A program made the translations under genes and the position numbers. From an uncultured Collinsella sp. (GTDB lineage Bacteria; Actinomycetota; Coriobacteriia; Coriobacteriales; Coriobacteriaceae): DNA of 44,900 nucleotides. Shown here one piece after another: positions 33,643 to 41,258 of the stretch. Under the pieces are notes generated by a model. It was not told where the DNA came from. It ran no database searches and was given only the letters and a program-made list of their open reading frames with translations. Location of the stretch: contig UQDE01000018.1 of NCBI GenBank assembly GCA_900539735.1, forward strand, positions 1-44,900, written 5' to 3'. Within the stretch, counting starts at the first letter, position 1. Each line of letters opens with the position of its first letter.

Positions 33643-34461
33643 ATGTCTGCAATCACTATTCTGCTTGTTGCGATTGTCGCGTTGCTTGCCGGTATGGAAG
33701 GCATTCTGGATGAGTTCCAGTTCCATCAGCCGCTCGTGGCATGCACGCTTATCGGTCTCGTAACCGGTCACCTTCAGGAGGGCATCCTCCTGGGCGGTTC
33801 GCTCCAGATGATGGCCCTTGGCTGGGCTAACGTCGGCGCCGCTGTCGCGCCTGACGCCGCTCTGGCCTCGGTCGCTTCTTCGATCATCATGGTGCTCGCC
33901 CTCAACGGTGGCGCCACCGATTCGGCCAAGGCCGTTACCACCGCTATCGCCGTCGCCGTCCCGCTGTCGGTCGCTGGTCTGTTCCTGACCATGATCTGCC
34001 GTACCATTGCTACCGCTATCGCTCACGCCATGGACGGTTGCGCCGAGAAGGGCGACTTCTCCGGCATCGAGCGCTGGCAGTATGCTGCCATCCTCATGCA
34101 GGGCCTTCGTATCGCCATCCCGGCAGTGCTTCTGTGCGTCATCCCGGCCGAGGCCGTTACCAACGCGCTTAACGCTATGCCCGACTGGCTGTCCGGCGGC
34201 ATGGCTGTCGGCGGCGGCATGGTCGCTTCCGTCGGTTACGCCATGGTCATCAACATGATGGCCACCAAGGAGACCTGGCCGTTCTTCGTCCTCGGCTTCG
34301 TCCTTGCTGCCATCCCTCAGCTCACGCTGATCGCCCTTGGTCTCATTGGCATCTCCCTTGCCCTCATCTACCTTGGCCTTAAGGATCTGGCCAAGCAGGG
34401 TGGCGGCATGGGCGGTGGCTCCGGCGACCCGCTCGGCGACATTCTGAACGATTACGAGTAG
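33643..34461 (+). CDS. manY: PTS mannose-family IIC component
   Basis: A 272-residue integral membrane permease subunit with several helices. It shows the IIC pattern FQFHQPLVACTLIGLVTGHLQEGILLGGSLQMMALGW near the N-terminus. ATG at 33643 follows AAAGGAGGG. It lies between IIAB and IID in the usual order and ends in a Gly-rich GGGMGGGSGDPLGDIL tail. It forms the translocation channel with IID. Confidence 0.95.
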   Translation: MSAITILLVAIVALLAGMEGILDEFQFHQPLVACTLIGLVTGHLQEGILLGGSLQMMALGWANVGAAVAPDAALASVASSIIMVLALNGGATDSAKAVTTAIAVAVPLSVAGLFLTMICRTIATAIAHAMDGCAEKGDFSGIERWQYAAILMQGLRIAIPAVLLCVIPAEAVTNALNAMPDWLSGGMAVGGGMVASVGYAMVINMMATKETWPFFVLGFVLAAIPQLTLIALGLIGISLALIYLGLKDLAKQGGGMGGGSGDPLGDILNDYE

Positions 34462-34477
34462 GAGGGGAGTGATACAT

Positions 34478-35398
34478 ATGGCAGAGAACAAGATTCAGCT
34501 CACCAAGGCTGACCGCAAGAAGGTTTGCTTCCGTCATCAGTTCCTTCAGGGCTCGTGGAACTACGAGCGTATGCAGAACGGCGGCTGGTGCTTCGCAATG
34601 ATCCCTGCGATCAAGAAGCTCTACACCAGCAAGGATGACCAGATTGCCGCTCTTAAGCGCCACCTGGAGTTCTATAACACCCACCCCTATGTTTCCGCCC
34701 CCGTCATTGGCGTTACCCTCGCCCTCGAGGAGGAGCGCGCCAACGGTGCTCCGATCGATGATGTCGCCATCCAGGGCGTCAAGGTCGGTATGATGGGCCC
34801 GCTCGCCGGCGTCGGTGACCCCGTCTTCTGGTTCACCCTTCGCCCGATTCTGGGCGCTCTGGGCGCTTCCCTGGCCATGTCCGGCAGCATCGTCGGTCCG
34901 TTGCTGTTCTTCTTCGCGTGGAACATCATCCGTTACGCTTTCCTGTGGTACACACAGGAGTTTGGCTACAAGGTCGGCTCCTCTATCGCCAAGGACCTCT
35001 CCGGCGGTCTGATGGGCAAGGTCACCGAGGGCGCTTCCATCCTGGGTATGTTCATCATCGGCGCCCTGGTCGAGCGCTGGGTGTCCATTTCCTTCACCCC
35101 GATCGTCTCCACGGTCAAGCAGTCTGCTGGCGCCTTTATCGACTGGGCTAGCCTGCCTTCCGGTTCCGAGGGTATCAAGGAAGCGCTGACGATGTACAAC
35201 TCCGTCGGTGCTACCGCCCTTGATCAGATGAAGGTCACTACGCTCCAGGGTAACCTCGATCAGCTCATCCCCGGCCTTGCCGCCGTGTGCCTGACCCTGC
35301 TGGTCTGCAAGCTCCTCAAGAAGAAGGTTAGCCCGATCGTCATCATCCTGGCTCTCTTCGCCGTCGGCATCATCGGTCGCTTCTGCGGCTTCATGTAA
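34478..35398 (+). CDS. manZ: PTS mannose-family IID component
   Basis: A 306-residue membrane subunit. The typical IID start FRHQFLQGSWNYERMQNGGWCFAMIPAI and MGPLAGVGDPVFWFTLRPI are present, with hydrophobic helices toward the C-terminus. ATG at 34478 follows GGAGGGG (34461-34467); a GTG at 34469 is too close to that site. Last gene of the PTS transcription unit before a hairpin. Confidence 0.95.
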   Translation: MAENKIQLTKADRKKVCFRHQFLQGSWNYERMQNGGWCFAMIPAIKKLYTSKDDQIAALKRHLEFYNTHPYVSAPVIGVTLALEEERANGAPIDDVAIQGVKVGMMGPLAGVGDPVFWFTLRPILGALGASLAMSGSIVGPLLFFFAWNIIRYAFLWYTQEFGYKVGSSIAKDLSGGLMGKVTEGASILGMFIIGALVERWVSISFTPIVSTVKQSAGAFIDWASLPSGSEGIKEALTMYNSVGATALDQMKVTTLQGNLDQLIPGLAAVCLTLLVCKLLKKKVSPIVIILALFAVGIIGRFCGFM

Positions 35399-35448
35399 GC
35401 ACGCTTCGGCTTAAGACCGAGAGTTGCTAGGTAAGGGCTTTTGAGCCA

Positions 35449-35500
35449 TTGAAACGGACCGCACCCGGTGGGTACACTGGATGCGGTCCGATTGTTTTTA
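35449..35500 (+). terminator. PTS terminator overlapping a promoter for DUF956
   Basis: CGGACCGCA (35455-35463) and TGCGGTCCG (35482-35490) form a stem followed by ATTGTTTTTA, a terminator. The same bases contain TTGAAA (35449-35454), 18 bases, TACACT (35473-35478), a possible promoter for the next gene. The -10 lies in the loop. Confidence 0.65.
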
Positions 35501-35518
35501 TTGGAGGGCGAGGCGCGT

Positions 35519-35917
35519 ATGGCGCAATCTCAGAACAGCACGGTCGATCTGGCAACGCCGGCAACCTGCCTGATGGGGCTTACCAGCCACGGTAACGTGA
35601 TGGTGGGCAATAAGGCGTTCGAGTATTACAACGAGCGCAATCCCGAGGATTATATTCAAATCCCGTGGGACGAGGTCGACTATATTGCCGCCGAGGTTTT
35701 ACGCGGCACCAAGAAGATCACGCGTTTTGCCATCTTCACCAAGGACAACGGTCACTTTACGTTTTCGACGCGCGACGACAAAGAGACGCTTCGTGCTGTC
35801 CGCAAGTACGTCGACGAGGATAAGCTTGTGCGTTCGCCCGACTTTATCGATGTGACGGCCAAGGGCGCCAAGAGCATCCCCTCCGTTATCAAAAACCTCT
35901 TCCACAAAGGTAACTAG
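35519..35917 (+). CDS. DUF956 (ManO-like) PTS-associated protein
   Basis: A 132-residue soluble protein of the DUF956 family, typical in mannose-PTS loci of Gram-positive bacteria: MGLTSHGNVMVGNKAFEYYN, IQIPWDEVDYI and RFAIFTKDNGHFTFSTRD. In lactobacilli the homologue (ManO) has been considered a regulator of the man operon, but its function is not well established. ATG at 35519 follows GGAGG (35503-35507). It follows IID after a terminator/promoter hairpin, so its level can be set apart from the transporter. Confidence 0.88.
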   Translation: MAQSQNSTVDLATPATCLMGLTSHGNVMVGNKAFEYYNERNPEDYIQIPWDEVDYIAAEVLRGTKKITRFAIFTKDNGHFTFSTRDDKETLRAVRKYVDEDKLVRSPDFIDVTAKGAKSIPSVIKNLFHKGN

Positions 35918-35935
35918 TCATTAAAGAGCGCCCCC

Positions 35936-36143
35936 CAAAGTGGGACGCAGTTTCCCATGGGGCTCGATTGGGAAAGTGCATCCCAGTTCGAGCGCCGATT
36001 CCGGGATGTAGTTTCCGGAACGGGGTCGTTTGGGAAACCGTGTCCCGTTTCGAGCCGAAATTCTGGGACGCAGTTTCCAGCGAGGTCCCATTGGGAAAGT
36101 TTGACCCAGAATTTGCCTGGATAGTGGGACACACTTTCCGGAG
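35936..36143. repeat. Tandem hairpin array, GGGACGCAGTTTCC family
   Basis: Three successive hairpins of about 47 bases spaced by 61-63 bases (35939-35985, 36000-36048, 36063-36110), each with TGGGAYGYAGTTTCC on the left and TTGGGAAA...CCCA on the right, and a partial fourth unit at 36124-36143. Directly after the DUF956 gene. Same design as the TCTCGATCTGTAACA arrays but unrelated in sequence. Confidence 0.8.
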
Positions 36144-36146
36144 GGC

Positions 36147-36158
36147 TGTTCCACCGCA
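36147..36158. repeat. Half arm of the AGTTGCGGTG foldback
   Basis: TTCCACCGCAACT at the end of the hairpin array matches one arm of the element at 32241-32307. A decayed copy. Confidence 0.5.
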
Positions 36159-36220
36159 ACTTCGAAGAGTGGCTATACGCTGTATTACAACGGCGTAAAT
36201 CTGCTACACTAGTACAACAT

Positions 36221-36296
36221 GCCTCCGTAGCTCAGGGGATAGAGCACCGCTCTCCTAAAGCGGGTGTCGACGGTTCGAATCCGCCCGGGGGCACCA
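36221..36296 (+). tRNA. tRNA-Arg (anticodon CCT), CCA encoded
   Basis: A complete cloverleaf: acceptor GCCTCCG/CGGGGGC, D-arm TAGCTCAGGGGATAGAGC, anticodon stem CCGCT-CTCCTAA-AGCGG with CCT at the centre (reads AGG codons), T-arm with GGTTCGAATCC, discriminator A and encoded CCA. Upstream TGTATT-N18-TACACT (36181-36210) is a plausible promoter. The sequence changes to AT-rich accessory DNA directly afterward; tRNA genes are common integration sites, but no duplicated 3' end was found in the window. Confidence 0.97.
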
Positions 36297-36305
36297 GGAA
36301 AATCG

Positions 36306-36336
36306 CAGGTCAGGAGTTATTTTTGCTTCTGACCTG
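36306..36336 (+). terminator. Hairpin after tRNA-Arg
   Basis: CAGGTCAG (36306-36313) and CTGACCTG (36329-36336) flank a 15-base loop; TTCTGGTTTTGGG follows. Probably ends the tRNA transcript. Confidence 0.55.
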
Positions 36337-36425
36337 TTCTGGTTTTGGGACTAAGAACCGCTTTCGTTTGTAAATCTGGTAAGTAAATATTATGACTTCC
36401 CGAGTTTTCCACTGAAAACAGGAAA

Positions 36426-36589
36426 TCACCATTTTGGGGATAAAAGTTTTCAACAGCTGTTAGTCGGTTCCATTTTGGTGATGTGCTTCCCTCTTTTGGG
36501 TAAATAATTTCACCATTTTGATGATTCGGTAGCTTTGAATTATTTGATAAAAAGCCTGCTCAGAAGCTTGTGTAATACCCAGTTTGGTG
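36426..36589. repeat. Array of TCACCA-TTT-TGGTGA palindromes
   Basis: Four imperfect copies of the 15-mer TCACCATTTTGGTGA at 36426, 36467, 36510 and 36575, each 12 or more of 15 matches, plus a weaker TTTTGGG element at 36490-36500. The first three are spaced 41-43 bases, about four helical turns. It is a protein-binding array: operator cluster or replication-type iterons. No gene overlaps it. Confidence 0.6.
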
Positions 36590-36739
36590 AAACCAATTAA
36601 TAGAGAAATAGTTTATAAAGAAATAGGGACGGCGATGCCGTCCCCTTCGCTCGCAGAGCTCGCTGCGCGGTCACGTGCCGTGACCTTGCCGCCGGCTACG
36701 CCGTCGATTGATACGCTCACTGCGTTCGCTGATGATGGA
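36590..36739. other. Intergenic stretch between palindrome array and XRE gene
   Basis: Contains AGGGACGGCGATGCCGTCCC (hairpin near 36625-36645) and GGTCACGTGCCGTGACC. A 66-codon frame runs through but has no ribosome site and unnatural composition, so no gene is called. Confidence 0.4.
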
Positions 36740-36988
36740 CTAATCCTTTTTATCAGTGACACCAGTCATAAGTGCAGCAATTGATATGTTGAATCCATTG
36801 GCAATTTTAGAGAGGTTAGAAAGACTGACATTTCTTCGCCCGACCTCTATCGAGGCGTAGTAAGACCTGTCCATGTCAATGCGGTTCGCAAATTGCTCTT
36901 GTGAGTAACCAGACTCTGATCTGAGTTCTTTGCAGCGTAGACCAAAGGATTGTTGTAGCGGCGAGATATCCATGACAAAAAGAGTCAT
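36740..36988 (-). CDS. XRE-family (HTH_3) transcriptional regulator
   Basis: A small DNA-binding protein of 82 residues (77 if it begins at the ATG at 36973). The helix-turn-helix is complete: GLRCKELRSESGYSQEQFANRIDMDRSYYASIEVGRR split across residues 15-50, followed by VSLSNLSKIANGFNISIAAL. No ribosome site precedes either ATG; TTGTTG-N17-TAAATA on the minus strand puts the transcript start almost at the first ATG, so a leaderless mRNA is possible. It is divergent from the CAP-domain surface protein. A palindrome and GGATTGTTGTA repeats cover its own promoter, so autoregulation and control of the surface gene are likely. Confidence 0.85.
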   Translation of the reverse strand: MTLFVMDISPLQQSFGLRCKELRSESGYSQEQFANRIDMDRSYYASIEVGRRNVSLSNLSKIANGFNISIAALMTGVTDKKD

Positions 36989-36992
36989 GGAT
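36968..36992. promoter_or_regulatory. Palindrome across the XRE start codons
   Basis: ATCCATGAC, seven bases, GTCATGGAT; perfect nine-base arms at 36968-36976 and 36984-36992 that include both candidate start codons. Could be an operator or an mRNA hairpin hiding the start. Confidence 0.55.
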
Positions 36993-37046
36993 TGTTGTAT
37001 TTATGCCAACGGACTATATACAACAATCCCAGTTAAGGCGCATAAT
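36989..37046. promoter_or_regulatory. Divergent promoters under a 12-bp inverted repeat
   Basis: GGATTGTTGTAT (36989-37000) and its exact complement ATACAACAATCC (37018-37029) are 17 bases apart. The right arm overlaps the -35 of the XRE promoter (TTGTTG on the minus strand) and of a forward promoter TATACA-N18-CATAAT (37017-37046) toward the surface gene; the left arm overlaps the XRE -10. A third GGATTGTTGTA lies at 36948-36958 inside the XRE gene. Confidence 0.65.
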
Positions 37047-37112
37047 TATCTCTATTGGAAAGCACTCTGATGCCCAGTCGGATAGGGCACGGAAAAGGAA
37101 TGGAACAGCACA

Positions 37113-38810
37113 ATGACTCAGGGAAAGCATTTCGCTGCCGGTGGCGATCACTTCGCCGCACTGCCAAACAAAAAGATTCACACTCCGAAGGGGATCGCGC
37201 GTCTGACCGTCACCGCGGCGACCATGGCCGCCATGACCGGATCGAGCCTCATCTCACCGTTCGCGGCATTCGCCCAGACCGGTGACGGGGGCACGCAGCA
37301 CCCCGCCGTGATGTCGCCGATCGCCGCCCACGCCGGCGCGGCATCCGGTACCGGCGCAAAATCCGCCGCACAGACCATCGCGGACCTGCAGAAGGCAGTC
37401 GACGAGGCGAAGGCGAAGGAGGACGCCGCCAAGGCATCCTACGATGAGGCTGCCGGTCCCTACAACGAGGCGGCTTCCGCCCGCGACCAGGCCAAGGCAT
37501 CCTACGATTCTGCAGTCAACGCCGGTACGGCAGCCGACCGAGCGGCAATGGACGAGTACGCCCGTCAGGTCGCAGAGGGCAAGGACGCCGCCGATGCTGC
37601 CGGCAAGGACCTCGAGCAGGCGAAGGCGGGTCTCGCAGACGCCAAGGCGGATGCATCCGAGAAGGACGAAGCGTACCAGTCCGCCCTCAAGGCGGCCCAA
37701 GATGCCAAGGACGCCCTCGATAAAGCCAAGGCCGATGCCGTAGGCGCCACCCCGGAGGCTATCCGTGCCGCCGAGCAGGCCGTGCGCGACGCCACGGATG
37801 CCGTGAGCAGGGCACAGGCCGATCTCGACAACGCCAACGCGACGCTTGCCGATGCCCAGTCCAAGCTGGTTGCGGCCCAGTCTGCAAAGGATTCCGCCGA
37901 TGCCGTCCTCGCCGCAGCCCAGCAGAACAAGGACGCGGCGGATGCGAAGGCCGCAGCCGCCAGTGCCGCCTACGAGAAGGCGAAAGCAGACCTCGCCGCA
38001 GCGGAGGAAGGCGCCAGCGGTCCGGAGTACGATGCGGCAAAACAGAAGGTCGCGGACGCAGAGGCAACCCTCGCTGCCGCACGAGAGGCACAGTCCCAGT
38101 GCGAGTCCGCGCTCGAGCAGGCGCAGTCCGCTGCAGCAACGGCACAGACCGAACTGAATGATGCCCAGGCGTCCCTCTCCGCGAAGCAGCAGGCCGCGAC
38201 CGATGCCGAATCCGGCGTGAACACCGCCCAATCCGCCCTCGATGCCGCGAACGCCGACCTTGATGCCGCCAAGCAGGCGAACGTCAACGCCATCGCCAAG
38301 CTGGATGCAGCGAAGCAGGCTGTCAAGGACGCTGAGTCCGCCAAGGCAGCCGCCGACGTAGAGCTCGCGAACGCCAAGACCGCAAAGGATACCGCAGACG
38401 CCGCCGTGACCGCCGCCCAGCAGAAGGTCGACGAGGCACAGGCGAAACTCGATTCCGCCGACGCGCAGCTCAAGCAGGGAGCCATCGGCTTCTTCCGCGC
38501 CATGGGTGCCGATTCAGCTATCGAGATCATCCAGAACTGCACATACAAGGACTACACCGAGGTGGGGAACAGCCTCGACGCGACTAGTCTCGACAACATG
38601 CTCGCGGCAATCCCGTACATGAAGTCCATCAACGAGTATCGCAAGTCCGTCGGTCTCTCTGAGCTCCAGGTCACGTACAAGCTCATTGCGGCGGCGATTG
38701 CCAACGCGAACTATTCCGATGTCAAGTTTGGGCATTCCATGCAGTTTGATACGAGCGAAAACCTCGCATGGAACTATGGAACCGATCCGAAACCGCAGTG
38801 GGTGGACTAA
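37113..38810 (+). CDS. N-terminal half as translated: secreted coiled-coil protein, 565 residues
   Basis: If the TAA is real, translation from ATG 37113 gives a secreted protein with signal peptide, Ala-rich coiled coil and half a CAP domain, lacking a wall anchor, so it would be released. See the pseudogene entry. Confidence 0.6.
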   Translation: MTQGKHFAAGGDHFAALPNKKIHTPKGIARLTVTAATMAAMTGSSLISPFAAFAQTGDGGTQHPAVMSPIAAHAGAASGTGAKSAAQTIADLQKAVDEAKAKEDAAKASYDEAAGPYNEAASARDQAKASYDSAVNAGTAADRAAMDEYARQVAEGKDAADAAGKDLEQAKAGLADAKADASEKDEAYQSALKAAQDAKDALDKAKADAVGATPEAIRAAEQAVRDATDAVSRAQADLDNANATLADAQSKLVAAQSAKDSADAVLAAAQQNKDAADAKAAAASAAYEKAKADLAAAEEGASGPEYDAAKQKVADAEATLAAAREAQSQCESALEQAQSAAATAQTELNDAQASLSAKQQAATDAESGVNTAQSALDAANADLDAAKQANVNAIAKLDAAKQAVKDAESAKAAADVELANAKTAKDTADAAVTAAQQKVDEAQAKLDSADAQLKQGAIGFFRAMGADSAIEIIQNCTYKDYTEVGNSLDATSLDNMLAAIPYMKSINEYRKSVGLSELQVTYKLIAAAIANANYSDVKFGHSMQFDTSENLAWNYGTDPKPQWVD

Positions 38811-38999
38811 GAAAAAGCTTTCTTCGATCAGGCGGTTCAGGAGCTCTATGGCGTCACCGGTCTAATCGGTAAGGATGCCGCAGACTTCTACAAGTCGCAT
38901 AGTGGGATTGAATCCTATGTCAATCAGCATTTTAAGGTTGCCGGATATCCCGCAACCGTCGGTCATTACCTGCATGTCATCAGCCCTGAAATCGGCTAT

Positions 39000-40463
39000 A
39001 TGGGCATGGCAGTCTGCAGCAAGGGAACCATGAACGGCTGGAAGACCGACAGCTTCGATACCGCAAACCTGGGTTGGGCAGGCTCCGGTTGGAACATGAA
39101 CCCCATGTCCGTCGACGAGTACGAGCAGAAGCTGACCTCCTATATCAACGGCCTCAAGAACGCCAAGAGCGCACTCGACGTAGCCAAGGCCGATCTCGCA
39201 TCCAAGAAGCAGGCAGCCGCCGGCGCCGCCGCAACCGTCCAGCAGAAGCAGGTCGCGGTGGATTCCGCACAGGCAGGTGTCGATGCCGCAAAGCAGGGTG
39301 TTGCCGATGCCCAGCGTGCCGTCGATGCCACCAAGGCTGATGTCGCCGCCAAGCAGCAGGGCGTCACGGATGCCCAGACCGAGCTTGATGCGGCGAAATC
39401 GGACCTCGATGCCGCCAACGCGGCAGTCGATACGGCAAAGTCGACCGTCCAGCAGAAGCAGGTCGCCTTCGATGCTGCCAACGCAGCCGTAATGACCGCA
39501 CAGTCTAAGTTGGATTCCGCCAAGGCGGACACCGCTGCTAAGCAGCAGGGCGTGGACGATGCGAACGCCGACCTCGCGAAGTTCTTCCAAGACGTCGCCG
39601 ACGCCAAGAAGGCGGTCGATACCGCAAAGAGTGTTCACGACGCGGCGGCAGCCGACCAGGCCGAGAAGGCGGCAGTCCTCGCAGCCGCCAAGCAAAAGGC
39701 GGACGGCACCGCACGCGCCCTCGCGGATGCCCAGCGTGCGACCGATGTGGCAAAGACCGAGGTCACCATCGCCGGCACCAAGCTCACCGGCTCCCAGACC
39801 GATCTCGAGGACGCACAGTCGGACCTCGACATCCTCACCGGTCTTGCCGCGAAGCTCGCCGAGGCACAGCAGCGCGAGCAGGATGCAGCCGAGGCCGTCA
39901 ACGGCACCAAGGCCGCGCTCGATGCCGCGAAGGCGGATGCCATCGCCGCCGAGTCCCTGGTCTCCGCCGCCGAGCAGGCAAAGGCGCAGGCAGACGCCAA
40001 GCTGTCGAAGCTGAACTCCATCGATGCCGGCGCGGCGATCGCTTCCGGCCATGACGAGAACGCAGATGCAGCCCTCAACGCGCTTTTCGCCGCAGCAGTC
40101 GAGGCACGTGCCAAGGTCGCTCCTGCCACGGCCATCCTGGACGAGAAGCAGGCCGCGGTGGACGGGCTCCAGTCCGGCTATGATGCGGCACTCGCCGCCT
40201 ACGAGCAGGCGAAGTCCGACCGCATCGCAGCGGAGCAGAAGCTTTCCGATGAGATCGCACGACAGGAGGCAAAGGAGGCGGCAAAGCAGCAGGCGGCATA
40301 CACCCCGAAGCACCTCGCCGGCACGGATACCGCCCAGCCCGGCAACCTCGCCCAGACCGGTGACCGCGCGGGACTCATCGGCGAGACGTTCGTCATCGGC
40401 GGTACCGTCCTCGTGGCAGCCGGCGTCTTCCTCGATCAAAAGAAGCGCCGCGAGCAGATGTAA
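39000..40463 (+). CDS. C-terminal half of the CAP surface protein, 487 codons
   Basis: Same frame as the N-terminal half. It carries the end of the CAP domain, the second coiled-coil arm and the LAQTGD anchor. The ATG at 39000 is an ordinary internal methionine without a ribosome site, so independent translation is unlikely. Confidence 0.45.
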   Translation: MGMAVCSKGTMNGWKTDSFDTANLGWAGSGWNMNPMSVDEYEQKLTSYINGLKNAKSALDVAKADLASKKQAAAGAAATVQQKQVAVDSAQAGVDAAKQGVADAQRAVDATKADVAAKQQGVTDAQTELDAAKSDLDAANAAVDTAKSTVQQKQVAFDAANAAVMTAQSKLDSAKADTAAKQQGVDDANADLAKFFQDVADAKKAVDTAKSVHDAAAADQAEKAAVLAAAKQKADGTARALADAQRATDVAKTEVTIAGTKLTGSQTDLEDAQSDLDILTGLAAKLAEAQQREQDAAEAVNGTKAALDAAKADAIAAESLVSAAEQAKAQADAKLSKLNSIDAGAAIASGHDENADAALNALFAAAVEARAKVAPATAILDEKQAAVDGLQSGYDAALAAYEQAKSDRIAAEQKLSDEIARQEAKEAAKQQAAYTPKHLAGTDTAQPGNLAQTGDRAGLIGETFVIGGTVLVAAGVFLDQKKRREQM

Positions 40464-40470
40464 AAGCGAG

Positions 40471-40509
40471 CCGGGCGTTGGATATCGGCTAGTGTCCAAC
40501 GCCCGGTTT
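40471..40509 (+). terminator. Hairpin after the CAP surface gene
   Basis: CCGGGCGTTGGA (40471-40482) and TCCAACGCCCGG (40495-40506), perfect 12-bp stem, followed by TTT. Partial terminator before the next gene. Confidence 0.75.
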
Positions 40510-40528
40510 CATGGACAGGGAGATCGGC

Positions 40529-41182
40529 GTGAGAACAAAGGCTATTATCGTTGCGCTTCTGGTGTGCCTTTCGGCACCTCAACTTGGATGTGCCAGCGTT
40601 GCAAAGCAAGGAAGCGGCTCTACGGAAAAGGCCGCCACAGCGGTAAAGAATAAAGACAAAAAGAAGCCGAGCGAAGAAAAGGCGGCGCAAACCTCTGGAA
40701 CCAAGACCGAGGAGAAGAAAGAATCCGACGATAAGGACCAGAAGTCCGATGACTCCAAGAAAGAGGATAACAAGTCTTCCGACTCGTCGAAGTCTGACAG
40801 CAAGGGAAACTCCTCCGACTCGAAGCAGGGTTCCGGCAATTCACAGGGTTCCAGCAGCAATAATTCCTCTTCTAATGGCGGTAGCCAGAAGAAGTGGGTT
40901 GCCGAGCAGGGGCACTGGGAGACCGATTACAGCCAGGTCTGGGTACCGAACGTGGTATACACGCGTCATCCTCGCTATTGGGTAAACCATGGTGGTACTA
41001 TGGTAGGGCCCTTCGATTCCGAAGATGCCGCCTATTCATGGGTTCATAATGATATGGACAACGGCGGTATCGGAGGATCTGTCGTAAACGATTCGTATAC
41101 CACCTCTGAGGACCAGGGTCATTATGAACAGCAGGCTACGGGACAGCATTGGGTTGTCGACGTCGCCGGCCACTGGGAGTAA
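40529..41182 (+). CDS. Exported Ser/Lys-rich protein with GHW(Y)-E repeats
   Basis: A 217-residue secreted or lipid-anchored protein. GTG at 40529 has AGGGAG six bases upstream and begins a signal sequence MRTKAIIVALLVCLSAPQLGC; the cysteine (C21) could be lipidated, though the lipobox QLGC is not ideal. Residues 25-125 are a hydrophilic Lys/Ser/Asp low-complexity linker. The C-terminal domain has repeated GHWE/GHYE/QHW motifs (EQGHWETDY, DQGHYEQQ, VAGHWE). I do not recognise a named family. It follows the CAP protein by 66 bases, so it may be co-transcribed and work at the cell surface with it. Confidence 0.78.
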   Translation: MRTKAIIVALLVCLSAPQLGCASVAKQGSGSTEKAATAVKNKDKKKPSEEKAAQTSGTKTEEKKESDDKDQKSDDSKKEDNKSSDSSKSDSKGNSSDSKQGSGNSQGSSSNNSSSNGGSQKKWVAEQGHWETDYSQVWVPNVVYTRHPRYWVNHGGTMVGPFDSEDAAYSWVHNDMDNGGIGGSVVNDSYTTSEDQGHYEQQATGQHWVVDVAGHWE

Positions 41183-41230
41183 TGTACATCGTTCCTCTCC
41201 TCTTACATTCGGTAAATAAATATTTATTTG

Positions 41231-41258
41231 CGGGCGGCCGGTTTCGGCCGCCTTTTTT
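41231..41258 (+). terminator. Rho-independent terminator
   Basis: GGGCGGCCG/CGGCCGCC with a GTTT loop and six T residues. Preceded by the AT palindrome AAATAAATATTTATTT. Confidence 0.9.

Larger units (their letters stand above)
37113..40463 (+). pseudogene. Coiled-coil CAP-domain surface protein interrupted by an in-frame stop
   Basis: One continuous reading frame of about 1116 codons with a single TAA at 38808-38810. N-terminus: signal peptide (GIARLTVTAATMAAM...AFAQ, cleavage near residue 54). Then an Ala-rich coiled-coil arm (about 85-450), a CAP/SCP-like domain (HSMQFDTSENLAWNYG before the stop, VGHYLHVISPEIGYMGMAV after it), a second coiled-coil arm, and a sorting signal LAQTGD with hydrophobic segment and KKRRE tail. 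The stop falls inside the CAP domain between PQWVD and EKAFFDQ. No frame change is seen on either side, so a single base change would restore the gene. It may be a fresh pseudogene, read-through or a sequencing error. Confidence 0.8.

Noticed and set aside
36584..36784. 66-codon frame before the XRE gene
   Set aside because: No ribosome site; overlaps hairpin-rich sequence and the end of the XRE gene.
39000..39002. Independent start of a second surface protein at 39000
   Set aside because: No ribosome site; same frame continues the CAP domain after the TAA, so it is the second half of one gene.
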